A stretch of 59,354 bases of DNA from Gemmatimonadaceae bacterium (lineage in GTDB: Bacteria; Latescibacterota; UBA2968; UBA8231). Below are positions 41,621-50,170 of the stretch, one piece after another. The notes under the pieces were generated by a model. That model was not told the origin of the DNA. It did no database searches and saw nothing but the letters and a program-made list of their open reading frames with translations. How positions within the stretch are numbered: the stretch's first letter is position 1; every line of letters begins with the position of its first letter. A program made the translations under genes and the position numbers. The stretch is from NCBI GenBank assembly GCA_026706075.1, contig JAPOZM010000119.1, positions 1 to 59,354 on the forward strand, read 5' to 3'.

Positions 41621-42210
41621 GCGCCGACCGCCGCGCCCGCGTCGAGCGCCGCACCTCCGAGACCGAGATCGACCTCACCCTCGTCCTCGACGGCTCCGGC
41701 CGCTGCGAGGCCAGCACCGGCGTCGGCTTCTTCGACCACATGCTCCACGCCTTCACCCGCCACGGCCTCTTCGACCTCGTCCTCACCTGCCGGGGGGATC
41801 TCGACGTCGACGCCCACCACAGCGTCGAGGACGTGGGCATCTGCCTGGGCCAGGCCCTGGGCGAGGCCCTCGGCGACAAGGCGGGCATCCAGCGCTTCGG
41901 CCACGCCTACGTCCCCATGGACGACGCCCTCGCCCGGGCCGTGGTCGACCTCTCCGGACGCTCCTACCTGGCCGTCAACGCCGCCTTCCGCGACGGCTCG
42001 GTGGGCGGCCTGCCCGTGGCCCTCGTCCCCGAGTTCCTGCGCGCCTTCGTCGACCACGGGCGCCTGAACCTGCACGTCGACCTGCTCCGCGGGGCCGACG
42101 ACCACCACGGCATCGAGGCGATCTTCAAGGCCCTGGGCCGCGCCCTCGACATGGCCACCCTGCGCTCCGACCGGGTCTCCGGCGTGCCCTCCACCAAGGG
42201 CACCCTGTAG
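41617..42210 (+). CDS. hisB: Imidazoleglycerol-phosphate dehydratase
   Basis: 197 residues from a GTG inside the hisD stop (GTGA). The two Mn-binding HHxxE sets are complete: DAHHSVEDVG (strand 2) and ADDHHGIEAIFKALG (near 168), as well as GFFDHMLHAFTRHG and DLSGRSYLAVNA. A stand-alone dehydratase with no HisN phosphatase fusion. It removes water from imidazole-glycerol phosphate in histidine synthesis. Ends GVPSTKGTL, the usual C-terminus. Confidence 0.95.
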   Translation: MSADRRARVERRTSETEIDLTLVLDGSGRCEASTGVGFFDHMLHAFTRHGLFDLVLTCRGDLDVDAHHSVEDVGICLGQALGEALGDKAGIQRFGHAYVPMDDALARAVVDLSGRSYLAVNAAFRDGSVGGLPVALVPEFLRAFVDHGRLNLHVDLLRGADDHHGIEAIFKALGRALDMATLRSDRVSGVPSTKGTL

Positions 42211-42253
42211 TCCCGGCTGTTCATTGCGGCAAGGAAGCCCCGCAAGGCACACC

Positions 42254-44797
42254 ATGGGCAAGCAGGACCGCAGGCGCGACCATCGCCGCAAGGCGGACCC
42301 CCGGCCAGAGGCTGAGTCCGCCGCGCCCGCCCCCGCCGCCCCCGCCCTCCGGCGGTACATCTCCCGCCCCTGGTTCGCCCCCGCCCTCTTCGCGCTGGTG
42401 GCCCTCGTCTACTTCTGGGAGTTCCCTCTCAGCGGCAAGGTCGTCTTCGGCCACGACGTAGGGCTCGACTTCCACCGCGGCAAGGCGCCGGTGGCGGAAA
42501 AGCTGCGCGACCTCGTGCCCCCGGCCTGGTCGCCCTTCATGGGCGGCTACCCCGCCTCCGAGGAGATCCGCCACAAGTTCTTCCCCACCTACCTCATCGA
42601 GCTCTTCACCACCCACCAGCGCGCCGTCGGCTGGCGCTACATCCTCGTCGTCTTCGCCGCCGGCTGGGGCATGTTCCTCTACCTGCGGCAGGTCGGCGTC
42701 CATCGCTGGGCCGCGCTGTGGGGCGGTCTCGCCTTCCTCTCGGCGCCCACCTTCCTCAGCTTTCCGTACGCCGGCCACTACGCCAAGATGTCGGTCATCG
42801 CCCTCTTTCCCTTCCTCCTCCTCTGCGTCGAGCGCGGCATGGACGGGGGCCGGCAGGCCCTCGGCTCGTGGGCCGCCCTCGCCGTCCTCGTCGCCATCGG
42901 CATCTTCACCCCCCACCTGCAGATGATGCAGTACGCCCTCCTGGGCACGGGCGCCTATTCCATCTATAAGCTCGTCCACCTGCGCCTGCGGGGTCTGACC
43001 TTGCCCCGCCTGGCGGAGCGCGCCGGCCTCTTCGCCGCCGCCGCCGCCGTCGGCCTCGGCCTCGCCGCCGAGGGCGTCTATCCGCCCTACCTGCACGTCA
43101 AGACCGAGTCCAAGCGTGCCGCCGTCCACGACGGCACCGGACGCACGCCGGAGGAGCAGCTCGCCCACGCCCGCAGCTGGTCCCTCCACCCGGAGGAGAT
43201 CGCCTCCCTCGTCGTCCCGGAGTTCGGCGGCTTCGACGATCCCACCGACCAGGGGAACCGCTACTGGGGCCGCAACCCCATGAAGCTCAACTCCGAGTAT
43301 TTCGGCATCCTCGTCCTCCTCCTCGCCCTCGCCGCGGTCCCCGGCGCCCGGGCCAGCCCCCTCGTGCTCTTCCTCGGCCTCCTCTTCGCCGCCGCCGCCG
43401 CCTTCACCCTCGGCGGCCACACCCCGGTCCACTGGATCGCCTACCACCTCCTGCCCGGCGGCAAGGAGCTGCGCACCATCGGCATGGCCGCCTTCCTCTT
43501 CGCCTTTGCCGCCGTCGCCCTCGCCGCCCTTGGCCTCGGCCGGGTCCTGCGCCCGGAAGGCGACGCGCCCATCCTCTCACGCCGCATCCTCGTCGCCGGC
43601 GCCGTCCTTACCGGCCTCTGCCTCGTCATCGCCCTGGCGCCGCGCCCGGTCACCGAGGCATGGACCGCCCTCCTCTGGGCCGACGCCCCGGAGTTCCGCC
43701 GCCGCGCCATGACCGCCGCCGCCCCCTGGCTCGCCCGCGGGGGACTCATCGGCGCCGGCGTATGCGCCGCCGGCACCGCCCTCCTCCTGCTCCATCTGCG
43801 CCACCGCGTCGGCGCCGGCCTCCTCGTCCTCGGCCTCTGCGCCCTCACCGTGGCCGACACCTGGCGCATCGACCGCCTGTTCCTCAAGTACGAGGACCCC
43901 GCCCGCCACGCCGACTACCGCCAGGCCAACCCCGACGTGCGCGCCTTCCTCGAGCGCCAGCCCGGCCGCTTCCGCCTCTTTCCCGTGCCCGGCCACGCCT
44001 TCCTCAAGAGCGCGCGCTACCACCTCGACGGCGCCGACGTGGCCACCGGCTTCGCCGACTTCACTCTGCGCCGTTACGACCGTCTGCTCAAGGAGCTGGA
44101 GCCCGTCGAGAGCGTGCTGCGCGCCCGCCACGCCGAGGGCCGCGAGGTGCGCTGGACCGACGGCCAGATCCTCGGCGCCGCCCGTCCGATCCTCGATCTC
44201 ATGGGCGCCCGCTTCCTCGTCACGCCACGCGCCGTCGAGCTGCGCGCCGAGGGTTTCCCCGAGGTCTTCGCCGGCCGTGAGCTGCGCCTCTACGCCAACG
44301 AGACGGCCCTGCCGCGATTCCGCCTGGCGCCCCACGCCGAGGTCCTTCCCGGCGAGGCGGAGGTCCTGACCGCCCTGCGCGAGGGGCGCTACGACCTGCG
44401 CCGCACCGTATTGCTGGAGGAGCCGCCGCCCATCGACCTGCCCGGCCCTGAAGCCGATCTGAGCGGCGATCACGTGACCGAGGAGCTCTACGACTACCGC
44501 GAGGGCGTGGTGCGCCTCATCGTATCCGCCGGGGGGCCGCGCCTGCTCGTGATCGCCGACAACCACCACCCCCACTGGAGCGCCCTCGTCGACGGCCGTC
44601 CGGCCCCCTTGTTGCGCGCCGACTACGTCTGGAAGGCGGTCCCCGTGCCGGGCGGCGACAACGTGGTGGAGCTGCTCTACCGCTCGCCCCCCGTGGCCCG
44701 GGCCCGCGCCGTCGGCGCCGCCAGCGCCGTCATCGTCCTGGCCGGGGCGGTCATGGCCCTGCGCCGGCACCGGTTCCGAAGCGGGGTTGGGGGTTGA
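42254..44797 (+). CDS. YfhO-like large membrane protein
   Basis: 847 residues from ATG 42254; a TTG at 42224 in frame would add ten residues but has no support. After a charged N-terminus (GKQDRRRDHRRKADPRP) come about ten to twelve hydrophobic segments and a large non-cytoplasmic C-terminal half (DNHHPHWSALVDGRPAPLLRADYVWKAVPVP), which is the YfhO signature (HxGWxAxVDGxxxxxxxAxxxxxAVxVPxG). YfhO-type proteins are GT-C-like and linked to glycosylation of teichoic acids or lipids in Firmicutes; here the acceptor is unknown. Follows hisB by 43 bases and may be co-transcribed. Confidence 0.85.
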   Translation: MGKQDRRRDHRRKADPRPEAESAAPAPAAPALRRYISRPWFAPALFALVALVYFWEFPLSGKVVFGHDVGLDFHRGKAPVAEKLRDLVPPAWSPFMGGYPASEEIRHKFFPTYLIELFTTHQRAVGWRYILVVFAAGWGMFLYLRQVGVHRWAALWGGLAFLSAPTFLSFPYAGHYAKMSVIALFPFLLLCVERGMDGGRQALGSWAALAVLVAIGIFTPHLQMMQYALLGTGAYSIYKLVHLRLRGLTLPRLAERAGLFAAAAAVGLGLAAEGVYPPYLHVKTESKRAAVHDGTGRTPEEQLAHARSWSLHPEEIASLVVPEFGGFDDPTDQGNRYWGRNPMKLNSEYFGILVLLLALAAVPGARASPLVLFLGLLFAAAAAFTLGGHTPVHWIAYHLLPGGKELRTIGMAAFLFAFAAVALAALGLGRVLRPEGDAPILSRRILVAGAVLTGLCLVIALAPRPVTEAWTALLWADAPEFRRRAMTAAAPWLARGGLIGAGVCAAGTALLLLHLRHRVGAGLLVLGLCALTVADTWRIDRLFLKYEDPARHADYRQANPDVRAFLERQPGRFRLFPVPGHAFLKSARYHLDGADVATGFADFTLRRYDRLLKELEPVESVLRARHAEGREVRWTDGQILGAARPILDLMGARFLVTPRAVELRAEGFPEVFAGRELRLYANETALPRFRLAPHAEVLPGEAEVLTALREGRYDLRRTVLLEEPPPIDLPGPEADLSGDHVTEELYDYREGVVRLIVSAGGPRLLVIADNHHPHWSALVDGRPAPLLRADYVWKAVPVPGGDNVVELLYRSPPVARARAVGAASAVIVLAGAVMALRRHRFRSGVGG

Positions 44798-44864
44798 ACC
44801 CGGGGCCGATGTACCCTACCTTTGAAACTCTTGGGCCGGTACCCCTGCCAGACCAAGAATTCGC

Positions 44865-44894
44865 TTGACACCCCATAGGAGCCGGTGATATTAT
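44865..44894 (+). promoter_or_regulatory. Near-consensus sigma-70-type promoter
   Basis: A perfect -35 (TTGACA, 44865-44870) is separated by 18 bases from -10 TATTAT (44889-44894), itself preceded by TG (44886-44887) as an extended -10. It is the strongest promoter read in the window. Transcription should start near 44901, leaving an approximately 80-base leader before the ATG at 44983 with a purine-rich AGGAGG ribosome site. It drives the 1691-residue secreted protein. Confidence 0.75.
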
Positions 44895-44982
44895 GGAGCG
44901 AATACTCACTGAATCCCCGCACTACGTCAGAACTTTTCTGCAGAAACCAGGACAGGGACCGGGCTCCCTGAGGAGGAAGAAG

Positions 44983-47900
44983 ATGCAGCGCAGGAATTAC
45001 GCAGCCCTTTTCGCCGCGCTGGTGATCGGCTTCGGGGCCATCGACGCCCACGCGGCGGAGGTGCGCAGCGTGACCATCACCTCGCCCGACTCGGGAGCCA
45101 CCCTCGGCATCGACGGCACCTTCCAGGTGAGGGCGGTGGTCCGGGACTTCACGCCCAACGACCAGGACGGCGTGGTCATCGCCCTGATCATGGGAGGCGC
45201 GGTCCTGGGCGACGACGCCACGGGCGGCGGCAAGGTCAAGGAGTCCCCCGAGACGCGAGTGCCCGTCGAACCGACTGTAGCTGACCTCAACGGCGGTCTG
45301 GGCCTGACCGGCGACGCTGCGTTGGCGAGGCAGGAAGCCGCTGATGTCGCCGGGAGCGGAATCGTTGCCGTTCGGATCCAGAAGTCTAACGGCAATACCG
45401 ACTCGACGCGTTACTTCGGCGGCGACGCCACCTCGGTCTCGGTCGACGCCAACGTCGCCGAGGTCACCTACATCTGGAACGGCAAGATCCACCAGACCAG
45501 CGGCACCTTCGGTGGTATCAGTGCCGTGGCGGTGGCCGTTGACGATTCGGATGGCGGCACCACCGTCGCTGTCACGCCTGGCACCGGCGGCAGGTCCCCG
45601 ACCGGCAAGGGCAACGTGCTCTTCGCCATCGACGCCGATCGTCCTCCGGTCCTTGCGGACTTGATCCTCGTCGGGGGAGACGGCATCGGGGGCGACGTGG
45701 TCACGGCCCTGCTGAACCGCCGGGTTGAAACCCCGCCCAACACCGCCAACGATTCAAGAGCCGACATCGCCGGCATCGGGAATGTCTTGGAGTTCGATGT
45801 CAAGGTGGGAGCGGACAACATGTCGCTGATCCTCGACAAGGGCCATACCGTCGAGATCGATGTCGTCAATGTGACGGATGGCACCACCTCGCCGCCCACC
45901 GTCGGCGACAAGAAGAAGACCTACTCCGTCGCCCTCGAGACCAACCGGCTCGACACCCTCACCTTCAGGCAGGCCATCGCCGAGGGCGACTTCGGCGATC
46001 TCATGGGTGAGAACGAGCAAGTCCAGACGTTGAACGCGGCGCCCGTAGCCAGAAACGCGGCGATCGCCTACCTCATCGACGAGTGGGGCAACCGCAGCGG
46101 CACCACCCCCTCCGGGGGCCCGGAGGGTGCGCGGGAGAGCCTGGCGTTTCTCATCGACGCCAAGAAGCCGGTCATCGACGGCGTCGGCGGCAAAGACGTC
46201 GGTGCCGGTGACACCCTCGAGGTCGCGAGCCCCGACACGGTTACTGACGGCACCCTGAACTCGGGCACCTCCAACGACGGCAATCCCATCCAGTACCGCC
46301 TGTGGGCCGCGGAGAAGTACAAGGATCTGGACATCGACCTCGGCGGCACGGTCCTCAAGCTCAAGAACGAGGGCACGATGGTTCGCAGGTGGGGACTGGA
46401 CGATGGTGGGAATGTTGTCGAGACGGTGAGTGGTCCCGGCGCTGACGGTGTCCTCGGCACCGGCGGGGACGATGTCCCCACGGCGGCGGACACGATCGTC
46501 GCCTTCTCGGACAACGATCCCGCGCTGAGCGATCCGAACAAGATCCGCCTCATCTTCGATGTCGGAGCCGGGGACCGGGTCAGCTCCATCCAGACGACAC
46601 CGGACCTGACCAACCTTACCTCTCACGACACCACCGGCGTCGGCGTCCTCAAGACCGGCGTCAAGCTGGTCAAGGTCACCGGCACCGACTTCGCCGGCAA
46701 CAAGGGTCCGGCCGCCGAGCGCGCCGATGTCTATGTCGACGTCGACGATCTCGCCTTCAACGGTCTGTTCCCGACCGAGGCCGACATCACCACGATCGAG
46801 GAGACCAGCACCGCCGACGTCAGGTTCACCCTCAGCGAGCACGCCGACAGCGTCCGCATCATCTACCAGTATGTCAGCGGACGGGACAGGCCCGGACAGA
46901 AGATCAGGGATCTGGCCGGCGGCGAGCTCCTGGACCTGGAGGAGCAGGTCATCCCTCACGGCGAGTTCATCAACTCCGCGCGGGGTGACACCGGTCTGGT
47001 CGACGACACCAAGTACAACTTGTCGCTCATCGGCGCCGATCTCGCCGGGAACTACAAGGTCACCGACGCTGGCGACATGACCTACGACACCAACTACGTG
47101 GTGCCGAAGATCACCTACTTCAGCGTCTCCTCGAATCCGCCCGGAGGCACGAGGACCGACGACAAGGGCAAGCTCGCGGGTAGCGGGCAGGTGGCCGCCC
47201 ACAAGGATCCCCAGTTCACCGTCACGGTGAACGCGTGGAACAAGGACAAGGTGGCCGCCCTCGCCTACGGCAAGGTCAACTACAACAACGATGCAGTGGT
47301 GACCGTCTCCGGCGGTTCCGGCGACGGCCTGACCCTCTCCGGCAAGGGCGTGGTCACCGAGGGCATGCCCGTCGGTGTGGCCCGGCTCACGAGCGATGCC
47401 TGGGGCGTCGGCAGGATCGGGGACGTGGTCTCCTGGAAAGCCGACGTGAAGGTGAACGCCCAGAAGGCGCCGGAGACCCACACGGTCAAGGTGGAGGATC
47501 TCACCAGTGACGCCGACACTTCCTTCGTCGGCAAGCTGGACTCCTCCCTCGTCATCAAGCATGCGGCCTACAAGGAGATCGAGATCTCCGTCAATGATAC
47601 GGTGTACCTCCACTCGCTGGTCGAGGTCGGTCTGAGATACATCGATGCCTTCGGCAACACGGTCCTTGACACGGACAACTATGTCGAGGTGAGCACGTCG
47701 GTCATCGGGGTCGAGTTGCCCCCGGGCGCCCTGCAGGTCAAGGACGGCGTGGCCACCTTCTCCGTCCGCAGCAACAGCCACCTCGGAGCCCTGCCGCTCA
47801 CCATTCGCAACGTCACCGGCTCTGCGACCGTGGCCACCAAGACGGTGGAGGTTACCGAACAGCCGGATCCGGTCGGTGACGATGCCGGTGATGACGAGGT

Positions 47901-50058
47901 GCCGCCTGACCGTCAGGGACCGGACGCTCCCGACCAGTTGGTCGGAGAGGACTACAAGGGTGCCCTCGGCGAGGGCGATCAGGGTGGGTTCGTCATGCTC
48001 ACCTTCGACCTCTCCGACAACCACTCCACCATCGACGGCTACCGCATCTGGCGTGACGTCACCGTCACCCAGGGAGTCGACGATGACGGTAACGTCGTCG
48101 AGTTGCCCGCGCCCACCATCAAGCCCGTAGCCTGGGGCAGCGTGGATGCCATTCCTGGCGTCGACGTGATGCGCGTCGTGGTCGCCACCCTCGACGGGGA
48201 CGCCACTTTCTACGGCGTCACCGCCGAGAGCAGCGGTCTTTCCAGCGATGCCACCCGTACCGGCGGTGGCGACGACGGCATGATGGACGACGACGGTATG
48301 GACGACGACGGTATGGACGACGACGGTATGGACGACGACGGTATGTCTGACGACGACGGTATGGACGATGATGGCATGGACGACGACGGCGGCGAAGATG
48401 ACGGTATGGAAGACGACGGCGCCGAAGATGACGGTATGGAGGACGACGGCATGGAGGACGACGGCGGTGAGGACACCGGCGAAGAGACCGGTACCGACAC
48501 TACCGCCACGGACAACAAGCGTGCCTTCACCGTCGCCCAGTCCGTGTCCATGCCTTACGAGTTGATGGCCGAGACGATGGTCCGGAGCCGGGAGGCTGCC
48601 CGGGGCAACCTGGAAGGCCCGGTCTTCGCCACGCTGACCCCGGAGGCCCTGGCCTTCCACGAGCGCGGCGGCCTGGTTCCGAGCATGAAGTCGGTGCAGG
48701 GCGAGTTGACGGATCACATCACGCGCACCGAGGAGGCCGTGCGGGCGATCGACGACATTGCGCCCGCCCCGGTTACCTGGGTCCGTGCCTTGGACACCCC
48801 GGGTGACGCCGGTGCCAGCATCACCATCGAGTGGACGCGGTCGCTCGACGACCGCATCCTGACCTCGGTCGTGCCGCAGGCGATCGGTGAGGGCGGCAAC
48901 GTCTTCACCTCCGCCGGCGTGGAGGCTTACAACGTCTCCCGCCGTATCGGCGACGGCGCCTGGCAGCTGGTGGGCGAGGCGCCGGCCGGTTCCTCCTCCT
49001 GGGAGGACCTGACCGCGGCCAACGGTGTGCGCTACTCCTACAAGGTTGAGCCCAGGGATCTCGAGCAGGTCACCGCTTCGGAGATCGAGAGGTCGGCCAT
49101 GGCCATCCGCAACACCGTCGTCGATGGCGACGGCAACCGGATCGTCGGGCTCTTCGGCGCTGACAACCGCGTCGACTACGACGACTTCTTCATCTTCGCC
49201 GACCACTTCGGTCTGACCGCCGAGAGCGACCTCTACGAGGCCGCCTTCGACATCATTCCGAACGACGTCATCGATGTCGACGACTTCTTCGCCTTCGCCG
49301 AGAGCTTCGGCAAGGAGGTCGCCGGGATCGGCAAGGCGGTGCCGACGTTGGCCGGTCTGAACAGCGATGCACGCTTCTACATCGACAACGCGGCGGCCGA
49401 GCTGCCGCGCGTCGGCGAGGAGATGTCTCTGCTGGTCAGCCTGGCGGACTTCGCCGAGGTCCGGGGTTACGGGTTCACCGTCAACTTCGACAGCAGGTAC
49501 CTCGAGTTCGTCGAGCCGCGCTTCGAGAGCAACCCGCTGGGTGAGGCTGGCCTGGCTCAGCCGCGGGTCATCGCCAATGCCGACGGAGAGATCCACATCG
49601 CCGCCTTCGGCGAGACCGTCAGGGAGGGCGATCTGGGCGTCACCCTGGTCTTCCGGTCCATCGAGGAGATCGAGGAGAGCCTGGTCGAGGTCATGGCCGG
49701 CGGCGTGCAGGACGGCAGCTACGGGTTGAACCGGATCACCGATCCGGTCGCGATTCGGGTCGAGACGCGTCCCGAGGTCTACGCCCTCGAGAACAACTTC
49801 CCGAACCCCTTCAACCCGGAGACCACGATCAAGTACCAGCTGCCGGACGCCAACGAGGTCACCCTCGAGGTCTTCAACATGCTCGGCCAGGTCGTGCGGA
49901 CGATGGTCGACCGCGAGTTCCAGAACGCTGGCCGCTACAGTTACCAGTGGGATGCCACCAACGACAGTGGGCAGCCCTTGTCCTCCGGAATCTACTTCTA
50001 CCGCGTCACCGCGGGCGGGGAGTTCCAGAGCCACAAGAAGATGCTGCTCCTGAAGTAG
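44983..50058 (+). CDS. Giant secreted protein with dockerin-like, cohesin-like and C-terminal sorting domains
   Basis: 1691 residues from ATG 44983, which follows AGGAGG and starts a signal peptide (QRRNYAALFAALVIGFGAIDAHA, cleaved near 25); the frame opens 30 codons earlier but without a ribosome site. Long Ig/cadherin-like beta regions (about 30-1090) precede an Asp/Gly/Met repeat (1097-1166), a FnIII-like region (about 1260-1370), two EF-hand/dockerin-like repeats (DNRVDYDDFFIFADHFG and NDVIDVDDFFAFAESFG, about 1390-1450), a cohesin-like beta domain (about 1462-1590), and the C-terminal FPNPFNPETTIKYQLP block ending KKMLLLK, typical of the FlgD-Ig/type IX sorting family. Probably secreted across the outer membrane and calcium-dependent. 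Confidence 0.85.
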   Translation: MQRRNYAALFAALVIGFGAIDAHAAEVRSVTITSPDSGATLGIDGTFQVRAVVRDFTPNDQDGVVIALIMGGAVLGDDATGGGKVKESPETRVPVEPTVADLNGGLGLTGDAALARQEAADVAGSGIVAVRIQKSNGNTDSTRYFGGDATSVSVDANVAEVTYIWNGKIHQTSGTFGGISAVAVAVDDSDGGTTVAVTPGTGGRSPTGKGNVLFAIDADRPPVLADLILVGGDGIGGDVVTALLNRRVETPPNTANDSRADIAGIGNVLEFDVKVGADNMSLILDKGHTVEIDVVNVTDGTTSPPTVGDKKKTYSVALETNRLDTLTFRQAIAEGDFGDLMGENEQVQTLNAAPVARNAAIAYLIDEWGNRSGTTPSGGPEGARESLAFLIDAKKPVIDGVGGKDVGAGDTLEVASPDTVTDGTLNSGTSNDGNPIQYRLWAAEKYKDLDIDLGGTVLKLKNEGTMVRRWGLDDGGNVVETVSGPGADGVLGTGGDDVPTAADTIVAFSDNDPALSDPNKIRLIFDVGAGDRVSSIQTTPDLTNLTSHDTTGVGVLKTGVKLVKVTGTDFAGNKGPAAERADVYVDVDDLAFNGLFPTEADITTIEETSTADVRFTLSEHADSVRIIYQYVSGRDRPGQKIRDLAGGELLDLEEQVIPHGEFINSARGDTGLVDDTKYNLSLIGADLAGNYKVTDAGDMTYDTNYVVPKITYFSVSSNPPGGTRTDDKGKLAGSGQVAAHKDPQFTVTVNAWNKDKVAALAYGKVNYNNDAVVTVSGGSGDGLTLSGKGVVTEGMPVGVARLTSDAWGVGRIGDVVSWKADVKVNAQKAPETHTVKVEDLTSDADTSFVGKLDSSLVIKHAAYKEIEISVNDTVYLHSLVEVGLRYIDAFGNTVLDTDNYVEVSTSVIGVELPPGALQVKDGVATFSVRSNSHLGALPLTIRNVTGSATVATKTVEVTEQPDPVGDDAGDDEVPPDRQGPDAPDQLVGEDYKGALGEGDQGGFVMLTFDLSDNHSTIDGYRIWRDVTVTQGVDDDGNVVELPAPTIKPVAWGSVDAIPGVDVMRVVVATLDGDATFYGVTAESSGLSSDATRTGGGDDGMMDDDGMDDDGMDDDGMDDDGMSDDDGMDDDGMDDDGGEDDGMEDDGAEDDGMEDDGMEDDGGEDTGEETGTDTTATDNKRAFTVAQSVSMPYELMAETMVRSREAARGNLEGPVFATLTPEALAFHERGGLVPSMKSVQGELTDHITRTEEAVRAIDDIAPAPVTWVRALDTPGDAGASITIEWTRSLDDRILTSVVPQAIGEGGNVFTSAGVEAYNVSRRIGDGAWQLVGEAPAGSSSWEDLTAANGVRYSYKVEPRDLEQVTASEIERSAMAIRNTVVDGDGNRIVGLFGADNRVDYDDFFIFADHFGLTAESDLYEAAFDIIPNDVIDVDDFFAFAESFGKEVAGIGKAVPTLAGLNSDARFYIDNAAAELPRVGEEMSLLVSLADFAEVRGYGFTVNFDSRYLEFVEPRFESNPLGEAGLAQPRVIANADGEIHIAAFGETVREGDLGVTLVFRSIEEIEESLVEVMAGGVQDGSYGLNRITDPVAIRVETRPEVYALENNFPNPFNPETTIKYQLPDANEVTLEVFNMLGQVVRTMVDREFQNAGRYSYQWDATNDSGQPLSSGIYFYRVTAGGEFQSHKKMLLLK
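48271..48474 (+). repeat. 15-bp tandem repeat encoding an Asp-rich linker
   Basis: Unit GACGACGACGGTATG (D-D-D-G-M). Four exact copies run 48286-48345, TCT follows, then a fifth exact copy (48349-48363); degenerate versions in which Glu alternates with Asp extend to about 48474. The array lies inside the giant secreted protein gene at residues about 1097-1166. The encoded acidic linker resembles calcium-binding acidic repeats (DDDG). Copy number may vary between strains by slippage. Confidence 0.85.
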
Positions 50059-50085
50059 GAGGCAGGTTCAGTTCCGCTGTAGTTT

Positions 50086-50123
50086 GGAGATGGGATCCCG
50101 CCCCAGGGCGGGGTCCCATCTTC
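50086..50123 (+). terminator. Intrinsic hairpin terminator of the giant gene
   Basis: Arms 50089-50102 and 50107-50120 give a 14-bp stem (one G-T wobble) around a CCAG loop, and the stem extends by up to three more pairs. It starts 27 bases after the stop codon and is followed by a loosely T-rich stretch (TTCCACATTC ... CCTTTCTTTC). It separates the two surface protein genes. Confidence 0.7.
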
Positions 50124-50170
50124 CACATTCACCCCTTTCTTTCGGACACCTAACCAGCCCGGGCCCAGGA

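Noticed and set aside
48271..48474. CRISPR-like or satellite array
   Set aside because: Repeats are 15 bp, contiguous without spacers, and in frame within a coding region; they encode an acidic linker.
45754..50034. 1426-codon open frame on the minus strand opposite the giant secreted protein
   Set aside because: It is aligned codon-for-codon with the real gene, so its stops would require sense codons TTA, CTA or TCA, all avoided in this GC-rich genome. The length is a codon-bias artefact; it lacks a family match and the sense strand carries signal peptide, domains and promoter.
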